From positions 2,604,001 through 2,668,000 of the forward strand of contig NZ_CP142104.1 in the NCBI RefSeq assembly GCF_035751725.1: a stretch of DNA of 64,000 nt, written 5' to 3'. Shown here piece after piece: positions 37,576-46,159 of the stretch. Source of the stretch: Pseudomonas frederiksbergensis (lineage in GTDB: Bacteria > Pseudomonadota > Gammaproteobacteria > Pseudomonadales > Pseudomonadaceae). Under the pieces are notes generated by a model, which saw only the letters and a program-made list of their open reading frames with translations, did not search any database and had not been told where the DNA came from. The first letter of the stretch is position 1, and each line of letters opens with the position of its first letter. A program made the position numbers and the translations under genes.

Positions 37576-37893
37576 TTAGCGTCGCCCGAGCAACAACCCC
37601 ACCACCAACCCGAAACCGGCGGAAATGGCCACGGTCTGCCAGGGATGCCCGCCGATGTAAACTTCCGTGGCATCCACCATTGGCCGTGTGCGTTCCCGAG
37701 CGCTGGCAACCGCATCCAACGCCTGTTGCAGTTTCTGGGCGATCTGGCCGCGAAGATTTTCAGCGTCCTCGCCCACCAGGGACGCGCTGCTCTTGAGCAA
37801 TTTTTCCGATTCTTCGATCAACGCTTTCAGTTCGCTGAAGGCTTGATCCTTGATTTGCTCTCCGTTCGGTTGCGTGGCGCTTTTACGGGCCAT
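37576..37893 (-). CDS. DUF883 (ElaB/YqjD-like) membrane-anchored protein
   Basis: 105 residues. A long amphipathic helical region rich in Glu/Lys/Ala (about 10-75) is followed by GGHPWQTVAISAGFGLVVGL and LLGRR at the C-terminus, the single membrane anchor with Gly-rich ending typical of the ElaB/YqjD/YgaM group. E. coli members associate with ribosomes in stationary phase and anchor them at the inner membrane. AAGGAG lies before ATG 37893. The gene stands alone. Confidence 0.88.
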   Translation of the reverse strand: MARKSATQPNGEQIKDQAFSELKALIEESEKLLKSSASLVGEDAENLRGQIAQKLQQALDAVASARERTRPMVDATEVYIGGHPWQTVAISAGFGLVVGLLLGRR

Positions 37894-38056
37894 TGAAATG
37901 CTCCTTGAGTATGGATGGCAGTGAACAGTGGAGTGTCACGCCTCGGTAAAAGTTGCAGCGCCAAGGGTGCGTCCATAAAGCGCAGCCCAATTCAGTCTTA
38001 AGCCGTTTCCCCGCACGGTGTAAGATGGCGCCTATTTACGCAACAGGAAATTCCCG

Positions 38057-38311
38057 ATGAGTTTCAATCTGGCTGACAGGCCCCTGGCCGAGCGCGCCGC
38101 GCTGGAAGATGAGAAATCCCGGCTCTTCGAACTGTGGCAAAACAACCTGGGCAAGGCCAAGGGCGACGCCGCCCGGTTGTTCGGCGAGCGTTCCAAGCGC
38201 AAGGGCAAGTGGGCCGAATGGGTTCGCGCCGAACTGGATGGGATGTCGCCTCCGGAGTACGCGAACATGGTGCGCAGCGAGGTCAATCGCCTGATGGCGG
38301 CCAATAAATAA
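38057..38311 (+). CDS. Conserved hypothetical protein, 84 residues
   Basis: A small soluble protein, highly charged and mostly helical by composition (LAERAALEDEKSRLFELWQN, then GDAARLFGERSKRKGKWAEW). AGGAAA precedes ATG 38057. It has no membrane segment, Cys or recognisable motif. Reading frame and codon use are as in neighbouring genes, which supports a real gene. It ends six bases before the convergent LysR gene. I do not recognise the family. Confidence 0.75.
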   Translation: MSFNLADRPLAERAALEDEKSRLFELWQNNLGKAKGDAARLFGERSKRKGKWAEWVRAELDGMSPPEYANMVRSEVNRLMAANK

Positions 38312-38316
38312 AACGC

Positions 38317-39225
38317 TCAAGCGAACGTGACGACGATCGCTTCGCGTACTTTGCTTGCCGCCGGCTCCATTGGCGTGTGGGTTCGCCATCCCAGTTCGAT
38401 GGGGTAGCGGGGCAAGGCGAGCGGGCAGGGCAGCAATGCCAGGCCGCCGAGTGCCGCAATGGCCTTGGCCGCATGGCCTGGGATAGTCGCTACAGCCTGG
38501 CTGCCCTTGAGCAGGAACGGAAGCGCCGCGAAGTGAGTGGTCGAGGCGCACACTCGCCGACGCAGACCCAGCCCGGCCAGCCCCTCGTCGGTGATGCCGA
38601 TGAAGCCGCCGGACGACACCAACAGGTGTTCCCGGGCCACGAAGGCTTCCAGGCTCAGGCTCTGCTCACCTTCCTGGAGGCTGGCCCGGTCCACCAGGCA
38701 GGCATAGCCGCCTTCACCCAGCACCTGGCGGCTCAGCAGCCGTTCGGTGAATCCGCCGGCGGTGATCGCCAGGTCCAGGCTGCGTTCCATCAAGGCGCGG
38801 CCGACGATCTGGCTATGGGTCTGGCGGAAAATCAAGCGCAAGCCCGGCGCTCGCCGTGCCACTTCCTCGATCAGGCGCCGCCCATAGCCGATCTCGAAAT
38901 CATCGGATAACCCCACGATCACCGAACGGCCCTCATAGTGGCTCGCGCCCGGATCGACCATCGCCAGGCTTTGCCGGCATCTGTCCAGTGCTTCACTGAT
39001 CACCGGTTTCAGCTGATTGGCCCGTAGCGTCGGAGCCAGGCCGCGCCCGGTGCGCACGAACAACTGATCGCCATATAGCCCTCGCAGCCTGCGCAGCGCT
39101 GCGCTGATGGCGGACTGAGTCACGCCCAGGCGCAATGCGGCGCGGCTGGCGCTGGATTCGTCATGCAGGGCTTCGAAGGTTTTCAGCAGGTTCAGATCGA
39201 TGTCAGTGATATTCATTTGGTTCAT
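38317..39225 (-). CDS. LysR-family transcriptional regulator
   Basis: 302 residues. The N-terminal winged helix-turn-helix reads LNLLKTFEALHDESSASRAA then LRLGVTQSAISAALRRLRGL (about 12-52), followed by a linker helix and a substrate-binding domain (VIVGLSDDFEIGYGRRLIEE from about 103). A second in-frame ATG three codons later (39216) is equally possible; neither has a strong ribosome site. It is divergent from the nitrilase gene with about 85 bases between, the usual layout for a LysR protein controlling its neighbour. The inducer is probably related to a nitrile or its acid. Confidence 0.9.
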   Translation of the reverse strand: MNQMNITDIDLNLLKTFEALHDESSASRAALRLGVTQSAISAALRRLRGLYGDQLFVRTGRGLAPTLRANQLKPVISEALDRCRQSLAMVDPGASHYEGRSVIVGLSDDFEIGYGRRLIEEVARRAPGLRLIFRQTHSQIVGRALMERSLDLAITAGGFTERLLSRQVLGEGGYACLVDRASLQEGEQSLSLEAFVAREHLLVSSGGFIGITDEGLAGLGLRRRVCASTTHFAALPFLLKGSQAVATIPGHAAKAIAALGGLALLPCPLALPRYPIELGWRTHTPMEPAASKVREAIVVTFA

Positions 39226-39309
39226 ATCTTTTAGCAGCGTACTGGGCTTTATTCATGATCGGTCGGCGCCGGAGAATCAGCAACACCTCAAATCACGGAG
39301 TTCCAGACC

Positions 39310-40233
39310 ATGCCCAAATCCATTGTCGCCGCCTTGCAGATCGGCTCGCTTGCGGGTGGCAAAGCCGACACCCTCGCGCAGATCCTGTCTTATGAACAAG
39401 ACATTCGCGAGGCGGGTGCTCGTTTGGTGGTGATGCCCGAAGCGCTGCTGGGGGGTTATCCCAAGGGCGAAGGCTTTGGCACCCAGTTAGGTTATCGGTT
39501 ACCGGAAGGACGCGAGGCGTTCGCGCGCTACTTCGCCAACGCCATCGACGTGCCAGGCGTGGAGACGGAGGCGTTGGCGGGTCTGTCGGCGCGCACCGGG
39601 GCCAGCCTGGTGCTGGGCGTGATCGAGCGTGCCGGCAACACCTTATATTGCACGGCGCTGTACTTCGAGCCGGACGCCGGCTTGGTTGCCAAGCACCGCA
39701 AGCTGATGCCCACCGGTACCGAGCGACTGATCTGGGGCAAGGGCGACGGTTCGACCCTGCCGGTGATCGACAGTCAGGTCGGTCGCGTGGGCGCGGCGGT
39801 GTGCTGGGAAAACATGATGCCGTTGCTGCGCACAGCCATGTACGCCAAAGGTGTGGACGTCTGGTGTGCGCCAACGGTGGATGAGCGGGAGATGTGGCAG
39901 GTGACCATGCGACATATCGCTCATGAAGGGCGGTGCTTCGTGGTCAGTGCCTGCCAGGTCCAGGCATCGCCACAGGCGTTGGGTATCGACGTGGCGAACT
40001 GGCCGGCGCAGCGACCGTTGATCTCAGGCGGCAGCGTAATCGTCGGGCCCATGGGCGACGTGCTGGCAGGGCCGTTGAAGGACACCGTCGGGTTGCTGAC
40101 CGCCGAGATCGATACCGACGAGCTGGTGCGGGCGCGCTATGACTATGACGTAGTCGGCCACTACGCCAGGCCGGATGTCTTCGAGCTGATGGTGGATGAA
40201 CGGGCCAAGCCGGGCGTGCGCTTCACCGCATGA
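39310..40233 (+). CDS. Nitrilase (carbon-nitrogen hydrolase)
   Basis: 307 residues with the Glu-Lys-Cys triad of the nitrilase superfamily: [19 protein letters not shown] (Glu about 42), [20 protein letters not shown] (Lys about 130) and [18 protein letters not shown] with the nucleophile Cys at about 164. C-W-E-N-x-M-P-L is the pattern of true nitrilases, which make carboxylic acids and ammonia from nitriles. The substrate is not predictable; arylacetonitriles or beta-cyano-alanine-like compounds are options. GGAG lies upstream of ATG 39310. Probably controlled by the divergent LysR gene. Confidence 0.92.
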   Translation: MPKSIVAALQIGSLAGGKADTLAQILSYEQDIREAGARLVVMPEALLGGYPKGEGFGTQLGYRLPEGREAFARYFANAIDVPGVETEALAGLSARTGASLVLGVIERAGNTLYCTALYFEPDAGLVAKHRKLMPTGTERLIWGKGDGSTLPVIDSQVGRVGAAVCWENMMPLLRTAMYAKGVDVWCAPTVDEREMWQVTMRHIAHEGRCFVVSACQVQASPQALGIDVANWPAQRPLISGGSVIVGPMGDVLAGPLKDTVGLLTAEIDTDELVRARYDYDVVGHYARPDVFELMVDERAKPGVRFTA

Positions 40234-40234
40234 G

Positions 40235-40705
40235 TTACCAGGTGGATGATGCCCCCGGCAGATCCAGGGTCCCTCGATCGACGAAGCGCATCGTGCCGAA
40301 TAAACCGCCGGCGAGCTTGCCCTTGAGTACATAGGGCAGGTTGTCCAGGCGCTGGGTCTGGCTCAGGCCCAGTGTCTGGCGCAACACCGAGAATGCCGAG
40401 ATGCTCACCGGCACGCTCAACACGCCTTCGGAGAAACGCGGGATCGAACCGCTCTGGTCGCTGACGCCCGTCGCCAGGGTGTGGCCATTGACTTCCAGAT
40501 CCAGCGCCACGCCGTTGTAGTCGATGGTGGTTTCGTTGGGGTTCTGCAAGCGCAGTTTCACGGCAAAGCGCAGTTCCATGCCCTGGCTGGGCAACGGCTC
40601 GATGCCGACCACGTTGATGTTCAGCGGGTCACGCTGCGGAAAGAGGGCGCAGGCGCTCAGGCTGAGCAGCATCAGGATGAAGGGCACGCGGAGGATTCTG
40701 CGCAT
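40235..40705 (-). CDS. LEA type-2 (WHy-domain) lipoprotein
   Basis: 156 residues. Residues 1-20 form a lipoprotein signal with the lipobox LSAC (Cys about 19), followed by FPQRDPLNINVVGIEPLP. The rest has the beta-rich WHy/LEA2 pattern (ELRFAVKLRLQNPNETTIDY, NGVALDLEVNGHTLATGV), known from water-stress proteins of plants and bacteria. The mature protein would be anchored to a membrane facing the periplasm, perhaps protecting envelope proteins from drying. It ends just after the nitrilase gene (convergent, one base apart). Confidence 0.88.
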   Translation of the reverse strand: MRRILRVPFILMLLSLSACALFPQRDPLNINVVGIEPLPSQGMELRFAVKLRLQNPNETTIDYNGVALDLEVNGHTLATGVSDQSGSIPRFSEGVLSVPVSISAFSVLRQTLGLSQTQRLDNLPYVLKGKLAGGLFGTMRFVDRGTLDLPGASSTW

Positions 40706-40816
40706 GGATAGGTTCTCCCGTTGGGGCTACTGAGCAGGACAATAACATTCCTGCTGACAGTTTCTGACATCAGCCTCTGCTAATCTGCTGCGAATTTCCC
40801 CTGGGTCTTTTTCATC

Positions 40817-41533
40817 GTGTCGCGAACCTCTCGGCTGCTCACTTTGCTGCAAGTCCTGCGGGGCAAGCGATGCCCGGTCACGGCCTCGACATTGGCTGCC
40901 GAGTTGCAGGTCTCCGAGCGCACGCTTTATCGTGACATCGCGGAACTTACGGCGCTCGGGGCGCCGATCCAGGGCGAGGCGGGCATTGGCTATGTGTTGC
41001 GCAGCGGCTTGTTCCTGCCACCCTTGATGTTCACCGCCGACGAAATCGAAGCGATTGTGCTGGGCTTGCGCTACGTCGATCAGCGCGGCGATGAGGTGCT
41101 GGGCAAGGCCGCCGCCGACGCCTTGGCCAAGGTCGAGGCGGTGCTGGCGCCCGGTTTGCGCGACGCGCTGCACAACCCCACGGTGCTGCCCGGTCCGGCG
41201 GGCTATGGCTATCCACAGAATATCGTCGACCTGAACGTCTATCGCCAGGCCATTCGCACCCAGGCCAAGCTGCATATCGACTATGCCGACGTGAACAAGA
41301 CCCCGAGCCAGCGCCTGATCTGGCCGCTGGCCCTGGGCTTTTTCAATGAGGCTCGGGTGGTGGTGGCCTGGTGCGAGTTGCGTGGCGCCTATCGAACGTT
41401 CCGCACGGATCGGATTGCCTCGGCCGCTGTCCAGGGTGAGCGCTATCCTGGCAGGCGCAGCGATTTGCTGCGCGCCTGGTTTGCGCTGATGAACCTCGAC
41501 GAAGCCGGGCGTTTCACTCCTGACAAAAACTGA
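40817..41533 (+). CDS. HTH-WYL domain transcriptional regulator (YafY type)
   Basis: 238 residues starting at GTG 40817. The N-terminal helix-turn-helix (RLLTLLQVLRGKRCPVTAST, then LAAELQVSERTLYRDIAEL) recognises DNA. The following YafY-type wing (GAPIQGEAGIGYVLR) and a C-terminal WYL domain (RLIWPLALGFFNEARVVVAW plus CELRGAYRTFRTDRI) bind a ligand, often a nucleotide or nucleic acid. It lies 50 bases before the NTF2-like gene and may regulate or be co-transcribed with it. Confidence 0.9.
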   Translation: MSRTSRLLTLLQVLRGKRCPVTASTLAAELQVSERTLYRDIAELTALGAPIQGEAGIGYVLRSGLFLPPLMFTADEIEAIVLGLRYVDQRGDEVLGKAAADALAKVEAVLAPGLRDALHNPTVLPGPAGYGYPQNIVDLNVYRQAIRTQAKLHIDYADVNKTPSQRLIWPLALGFFNEARVVVAWCELRGAYRTFRTDRIASAAVQGERYPGRRSDLLRAWFALMNLDEAGRFTPDKN

Positions 41534-41584
41534 CACAACGCTGTTTTAGCATGGCTTCGGATCGATACAACAAGGAGCCCTGAC

Positions 41585-41926
41585 ATGTCCAATCCCGTTT
41601 CTTCCCTGGCGCCGGCCATTGCCGGCTACATTGCCGCTGCCAACGCCCGCGACAGCTCGGCGGTGACGCGTTTCTTTGCCGAAGATGCCAATGTGTTCGA
41701 TGAAGGCAATCACCGGGTCGGCACCCAGGCCATTGCCCAATGGATGGAAGACACCGCGCAGCGTTACCAGCCCCGGGTGCAAGTGCTCAACGTGCAGCAG
41801 CGCACCGGAAAGGTGTTGGTGCATAACCTGATCTCGGGCACCTTCCCCGGCAGCCCGCTGGAGTTGCGCTACACCTTCCGGCTCGATGAACAGGGGAAGA
41901 TCAGTCGCTTGGATATTTCCGCCTAG
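41585..41926 (+). CDS. NTF2-like / SnoaL-like protein
   Basis: 113 residues with the cone-shaped NTF2/SnoaL fold signature: an N-terminal helix (IAGYIAAANARDSSAVTRFF), AEDANVFDEGNHRVGTQAIA, a middle strand (VLNVQQRTGKVLVHNLISG) and a closing sheet (LELRYTFRLDEQGKISRLDI). AAGGAG stands before ATG 41585. Members are small-molecule isomerases, hydrolases or binding proteins; no catalytic set is obvious here. Its closeness to the WYL regulator suggests a small stress or detoxification unit. Confidence 0.85.
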   Translation: MSNPVSSLAPAIAGYIAAANARDSSAVTRFFAEDANVFDEGNHRVGTQAIAQWMEDTAQRYQPRVQVLNVQQRTGKVLVHNLISGTFPGSPLELRYTFRLDEQGKISRLDISA

Positions 41927-42031
41927 AGGGCGTGGGATCAACGAGGCGAGGTGGAAATCCGATCGCGGTGAAACGCATCCGATTGCGCTGCATGGCATAC
42001 TCCCCACCTTCGCCTTCCGGACCCGGGCCGT

Positions 42032-43153
42032 ATGACTTTCAAATCCCCCTTGAGCGCTTGGCAGCATGCCATCGAGCACCATGGTTTTGTCCAGGACGAA
42101 GCCCAGGAACTGGCAATCATGGCGCTGGAGCAATGTCACAAGGCATTGCAGGAGGGTCGAAAGTCGATCAAGGGCGTCTATCTCTGGGGCCCGGTTGGGC
42201 GCGGCAAGACCTGGCTCATGGATCGCTTCTACGAAAGCCTCGAGGTTCCGGCTCGTCGCCAACACTTCCACCACTTCATGGCCTGGGTGCACCAGCGCTC
42301 GTTCCAGCTCACCGGTACACCGGACCCGTTGCAGGCGCTGGCCCGGGAATTGAGTCGAGAAGTGCGGGTGCTGTGTTTCGACGAGCTGTTCGTCACTGAC
42401 ATTGGCGATGCGATCATCCTTGGCCGCCTCTTCCAAGTGATGTTCGAGTTGGGCATGGTCGTGGTCAGCACCTCCAACCTGCCGCCGGATGAGCTCTATG
42501 CCAACGGCCATAACCGAGACCGATTCGTGCCGACCATCACGGCCATCAAGCAGTACATGCAGGTTGTACCCGTCAATGGCTGGCAGGATCACCGACAGCA
42601 CCCGGGAGCGGTGCAGCAGCGTTATTGGGTGCGCGCCCCGGCCGAGCCGGATCCATTGGCGCAAGTATTCGCGCGATTGAGTACCGGGCAGACGCCCAGC
42701 AGTCAACCGATCGAAGTCGGCCATCGTCAGGTCATTCCGCTCAAGGCTTGCGACAAGGTGCTCTGGAGTCGTTACCCGGACCTTTGCGAGCAACCGTTCT
42801 CGGCCGTGGATTTCATGGTGTTGTGTGACCGTTTCAACGCCATCCTCCTCAGCGATGTCCCATGCCTGAGCGCCGAGCAACGGGAAGGGCGGATTGCCCG
42901 CGGCACCGAGGACGGGGTCGAGCGGGTCGAGGCCGGCGACCGAGAGTTGCCGCAGCTGTCGATACACGACGACGGCGTTCGCCGGTTCATTGCGCTGGTC
43001 GATGAATGTTATGACCGCAAGGTGCCGCTGTATCTTTCAGCCCAAGTGCCAATGGACCAGTTGTACACGGAGGGCTATCTGCAGTTCCCGTTTCGCCGTA
43101 CGCTCAGTCGACTCCAGGAAATGCAAATGCAACGTTTCGGCCAGCTTGCCTGA
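42032..43153 (+). CDS. zapE: Cell-division ATPase ZapE (AFG1-like)
   Basis: 373 residues. Walker A is GPVGRGKTWLMDRFY (about 53-67), preceded by KGVYLW; Walker B is VRVLCFDELFVTDIGDAIIL (about 110-129); a sensor region reads VVVSTSNLPPDELYANG. The remaining region is the AFG1/ZapE C-terminal part (FSAVDFMVLCDRFNAILLSD, FPFRRTLSRLQEMQM). ZapE binds the FtsZ ring and is needed under low oxygen or heat in E. coli. Many pseudomonads carry two AFG1-like genes, so this one may be a second copy; the usual zapE neighbours rplM/rpsI are not here. Confidence 0.8.
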   Translation: MTFKSPLSAWQHAIEHHGFVQDEAQELAIMALEQCHKALQEGRKSIKGVYLWGPVGRGKTWLMDRFYESLEVPARRQHFHHFMAWVHQRSFQLTGTPDPLQALARELSREVRVLCFDELFVTDIGDAIILGRLFQVMFELGMVVVSTSNLPPDELYANGHNRDRFVPTITAIKQYMQVVPVNGWQDHRQHPGAVQQRYWVRAPAEPDPLAQVFARLSTGQTPSSQPIEVGHRQVIPLKACDKVLWSRYPDLCEQPFSAVDFMVLCDRFNAILLSDVPCLSAEQREGRIARGTEDGVERVEAGDRELPQLSIHDDGVRRFIALVDECYDRKVPLYLSAQVPMDQLYTEGYLQFPFRRTLSRLQEMQMQRFGQLA

Positions 43154-43207
43154 CCGGACCCTGCCGGTGGCCAAGCCGCTGGCCTTATTGAAATGAGATG
43201 GAAAATC

Positions 43208-43702
43208 ATGGAAGAAGCCAAGGAAATCCTTGTACTGCAAGCCAGCTACAGCAACCCGATCCATGCCGAAGCGATCTGCCATGTGCTCAATGGCTATGCC
43301 GAGGATCCAATGGGCGGCGGTCATTCGCTACCGGCCGAGGTGCTCGCGCATCTGCCCGAAGAGCTGGCCAAGCGTGCGCATGCCTTCAGTGTGCTGGCGT
43401 TCGTCAACGGCGAACCGGCGGGGTTGATCAATTGCTTCGAGGGTTTTTCGACCTTTGCCTGCCGCCCGTTGGTAAACGTCCATGACGTTGCGGTGATGCC
43501 GGCGTTTCGCGGTCTGGGCTTGAGCCAGAAAATGCTGCAGAAGGTCGAAGACATTGCCCGCCAGCGCGGGTGCTGCAAGATCACCCTGGAAGTGCTGGAA
43601 GGCAATGCCGTGGCCCAGGCCAGCTATGCCAAGTTCGGTTTTGCCGCCGGCATGTTCGACCCGGCCCACGGCCGCATGTTGTTCTGGACCAAGCCCCTGT
43701 AG
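43208..43702 (+). CDS. GNAT-family N-acetyltransferase
   Basis: 164 residues from ATG 43208. The acetyl-CoA-binding core is clear: VNVHDVAVMPAFRGLGLSQK (R-x-x-G-L-S, about 89-108), then MLQKVEDIARQRGCCKITLE and VLEGNAVAQASYAKFGFAAG with the terminal-motif Tyr. An upstream ATG at 43193 is also in frame. Substrate unknown. It converges on cptA with about 20 bases between the stops. Confidence 0.88.
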   Translation: MEEAKEILVLQASYSNPIHAEAICHVLNGYAEDPMGGGHSLPAEVLAHLPEELAKRAHAFSVLAFVNGEPAGLINCFEGFSTFACRPLVNVHDVAVMPAFRGLGLSQKMLQKVEDIARQRGCCKITLEVLEGNAVAQASYAKFGFAAGMFDPAHGRMLFWTKPL

Positions 43703-43723
43703 CGGCGGGCGAGGTCCTTTCGG

Positions 43724-45463
43724 CTACTTTTGCACGACCTGGCGCGCCGGGCCCTTGGGCTCCATGAGGCTGAAATCGATCAACGCGTTACGTTGGTTTT
43801 GATAGGGGTTGCCGATCAACAGTGGTCGCACCGTGAATGAGTCGCTGACCAGGCTTTTGCTCCGGTCCAGTTCATCGAAGCTCAAGCCCGCCATGTCCGC
43901 CCAGGTATGGATCAGGTGGGCGCTGCTGTAGGGCCGTGAAAGGTCGCCGGTGAAATTCCAATCATGGGTTTCGCGCCATTTGGGCGAGGCCCAGGCCATG
44001 AACGGGATGGTGTACATCGGTGCGGTCGGCTTGGCCTCGTTGCGGCCCAAGGTTGCATGACCCGGTGAGTCGAATACGTCTTCGCCGTGGTCCGACAGGT
44101 ACAGCAGGAAACCGTTGGGGTCGGTGCGTGCGTAGACCTTGATCAGGCTGGACACCACGAAGTCGTTGTACAGCACCGCATTGTCGTAGCTGTTGTAGGT
44201 GGGTACCTGATCGTCGCGCACTCCGGCGGGCACGCCCTGGCGGTCGGTGAATTTGTTGAAACTCGGCGGATAGCGGTACTGATAACTCATGTGCGTACCG
44301 AGCAGGTGCACAACGATCAGCTTGCGCGGCGCGGTATCGGCCAAGGCCTTGTTGAACGGCTCGATCACGTCGCCATCGTACTGCTTGGCATTCTGGTTGC
44401 GGTTGTTGTTCAGGTAGACCTGCTCGTCGGCCTGTTGGGAGAAGGTCGTGAGCATGGTGTTGCGCTTGGTCATGGTCTGCTGGTTGGTGATCCAGAACGT
44501 TTTGTAGCCGGCCTGTTTCATCATGCTCACGAGCGACGGTGTGCTGAGGTACAGGTCGGGGTTTTCTTCGTCTGCGAACGTCAACACTTGCTGCAGCGCT
44601 TCAATGGTATAGGGGCGCGGGGTGATGACGTTGTCAAAAACCGAGAGTTGGCCCTTGAGTTTGTCCAGTTCCGGTGTCGTTTCCCTCGGATAACCGTAGA
44701 GGCTCATCCGCTGACGGTCGGTCGATTCGCCGATGACCAGTACCAACGTCGCAGGCTGACCGGCCTGCGCGTCTTCAAGGTTGCGCAGTGGAGCAATCTT
44801 GCTGGTCTTGTGGAGCATGCCCTGCATGTTTTTCAGCTGTTGGCTGTAATGATGGTACGCCACGAGCATTTGCCATGGCACAGCGGGCTCGATGCGATTT
44901 TCAAACTCCCCCACGCCGAGCGCCAGGCTTTCGGTGCGCAGGGTCTGCTTGGTCAACGGATAGCCGACCACGGCGATCACTATCGCCATCGCCGCCATCC
45001 AGGCCTGCCTGCGGGGCAGGTGTAGCGGCCGAAGGCGCGTCCAAAGGAAATAGGCTGCCAAGGTATGCGCCACGAAGGCGGGCACCATCCACCATGTAAA
45101 GTACTGAGTCATGTATTCGCTAGCTTCGGCTACGTTCGACTCGAACATGATGAAGATGACGCTTTGTGAGAATTCCTGATGGTAAATGAAGAAGTACCCC
45201 AGGCTGGCGATGGAGCAAGCCCAGAGCACGACGCCGATGCTCGCGGCGAGGAGACGGGTACGGGCAGGGAACAGCAAAAGGGGGGCCAACCATAGCGCGC
45301 TCATTACGAAGGCTTGGCGGAATCCGGTGAAGCCAGAGGTGCCACTCGCCAGAATCAGTAGCTGAGTGATCCCTGAAAAATACCAGAAGAAAAGAAATAG
45401 CCACCCGAGCCCGGCCCAGTCGAAACCCGGTGCAGTCGTTTTGCTGCGTTTGAACACACTCAT
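43724..45463 (-). CDS. cptA: Phosphoethanolamine transferase CptA-like
   Basis: 579 residues. Five N-terminal membrane helices (for example LGWLFLFFWYFSGITQLLIL, ending near 190) are followed by a periplasmic sulfatase-fold domain. ATLVLVIGESTDRQRMSLYG carries the catalytic Thr in G-E-S-T, which forms the phosphoethanolamine-enzyme intermediate and binds Zn; later come LLGTHMSYQYRYP, and LYLSDHGEDVFDSPGHAT with the metal-binding Asp and His. The family moves phosphoethanolamine from phosphatidylethanolamine onto lipopolysaccharide; CptA is specific for core heptose. GGAGC precedes ATG 45463. No core-biosynthesis genes are adjacent. Confidence 0.85.
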   Translation of the reverse strand: MSVFKRSKTTAPGFDWAGLGWLFLFFWYFSGITQLLILASGTSGFTGFRQAFVMSALWLAPLLLFPARTRLLAASIGVVLWACSIASLGYFFIYHQEFSQSVIFIMFESNVAEASEYMTQYFTWWMVPAFVAHTLAAYFLWTRLRPLHLPRRQAWMAAMAIVIAVVGYPLTKQTLRTESLALGVGEFENRIEPAVPWQMLVAYHHYSQQLKNMQGMLHKTSKIAPLRNLEDAQAGQPATLVLVIGESTDRQRMSLYGYPRETTPELDKLKGQLSVFDNVITPRPYTIEALQQVLTFADEENPDLYLSTPSLVSMMKQAGYKTFWITNQQTMTKRNTMLTTFSQQADEQVYLNNNRNQNAKQYDGDVIEPFNKALADTAPRKLIVVHLLGTHMSYQYRYPPSFNKFTDRQGVPAGVRDDQVPTYNSYDNAVLYNDFVVSSLIKVYARTDPNGFLLYLSDHGEDVFDSPGHATLGRNEAKPTAPMYTIPFMAWASPKWRETHDWNFTGDLSRPYSSAHLIHTWADMAGLSFDELDRSKSLVSDSFTVRPLLIGNPYQNQRNALIDFSLMEPKGPARQVVQK

Positions 45464-45657
45464 CAAGCGCTCCAGCCTTCCGCCGGCGAGACTGTCCGCA
45501 CCGGATTGGTGCCCGCAGATCTTTGCCGTAACTATTTGTGATGGCTGGATTATTGCGAAGGGGGGGTTGAAAATTTCGTGAGTTTTTTGGTTACAAATTG
45601 GTTAGTCGCTGGGCTTCAGGCTGCCGGGCTGACTTTATGAGAAGGGCGTGTATTGAG

Positions 45658-45707
45658 AGTGACACCGGCTTCGCCAGTGTCACTTCAGAGGCACTGTCCT
45701 AGGACAG
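45658..45707. terminator. Two dyads after the 57-residue gene
   Basis: AGTGACAC (45658-45665) with GTGTCACT (45677-45684) makes an 8-base stem closed by a CTTCG-containing loop. Next to it CTGTCCTAGGACAG (45694-45707) is a perfect 14-base palindrome, three bases from the stop of the small minus-strand gene. Together they probably end its transcript. The spacing upstream to cptA (about 195 bases) holds nothing else I recognise. Confidence 0.6.
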
Positions 45708-45709
45708 GA

Positions 45710-45883
45710 TCAGCGAGCCAAGGCCTGGCTCTGGTAAGGAAGCTGTGCATGTTGCAACTGCAAGCGCAACTGCGTCACTTCATCAAGCAGCAGATCACGC
45801 TCTTCTTTCAGAAGGCGTAATTCGTCGCGACGAATGGTCACGTAAAGGGTTTGGGGAGGACGTGCGGTAACGACTGGGCCCAT
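45710..45883 (-). CDS. Small coiled-coil protein, 57 residues
   Basis: Reading the minus strand from ATG 45883 gives MGPVVTARPPQTLYVTIRRD, continuing with ELRLLKEERDLLLDEVTQLR and a C-terminal LPYQSQALAR before TGA. A strong ribosome site (GAGGTGAG) stands five to six bases upstream. The middle 30 residues have leucines and charged residues in a heptad-like pattern, so it probably forms a short coiled coil. No Cys, signal or membrane segment. I do not know the family; the codon use and ribosome site make it a real gene that a length cut-off of 60 residues would miss. Confidence 0.75.
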   Translation of the reverse strand: MGPVVTARPPQTLYVTIRRDELRLLKEERDLLLDEVTQLRLQLQHAQLPYQSQALAR

Positions 45884-46159
45884 TGCTCACCTCGCAAATG
45901 GCGTACATCAACTAGAGAGATGTCGCCAGTTTTTTTGGTCGACACCTCTTTATCGGCGCCGATTCTGAATACTTTTGCTCGTGAATGGAACTTTTTTATT
46001 TTTCATGGTCGCCGTGTCTTTGGCTGGTTTTTGAACGTTATCCTTTGTGATCGGGCGATTTACCCGGAAACTATGCAGCAATGCTCTGGACTAACCTCCA
46101 CAAGTCACCTTGAGCTAAACCTTTGACACACCTTTATTTGTAGTAGGGAGCATCAGCAC

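Noticed and set aside
45851..46126. A 91-codon plus-strand frame upstream of gnd
   Set aside because: It overlaps the better supported 57-residue minus-strand gene, lacks a ribosome site and shows no conserved-looking pattern.
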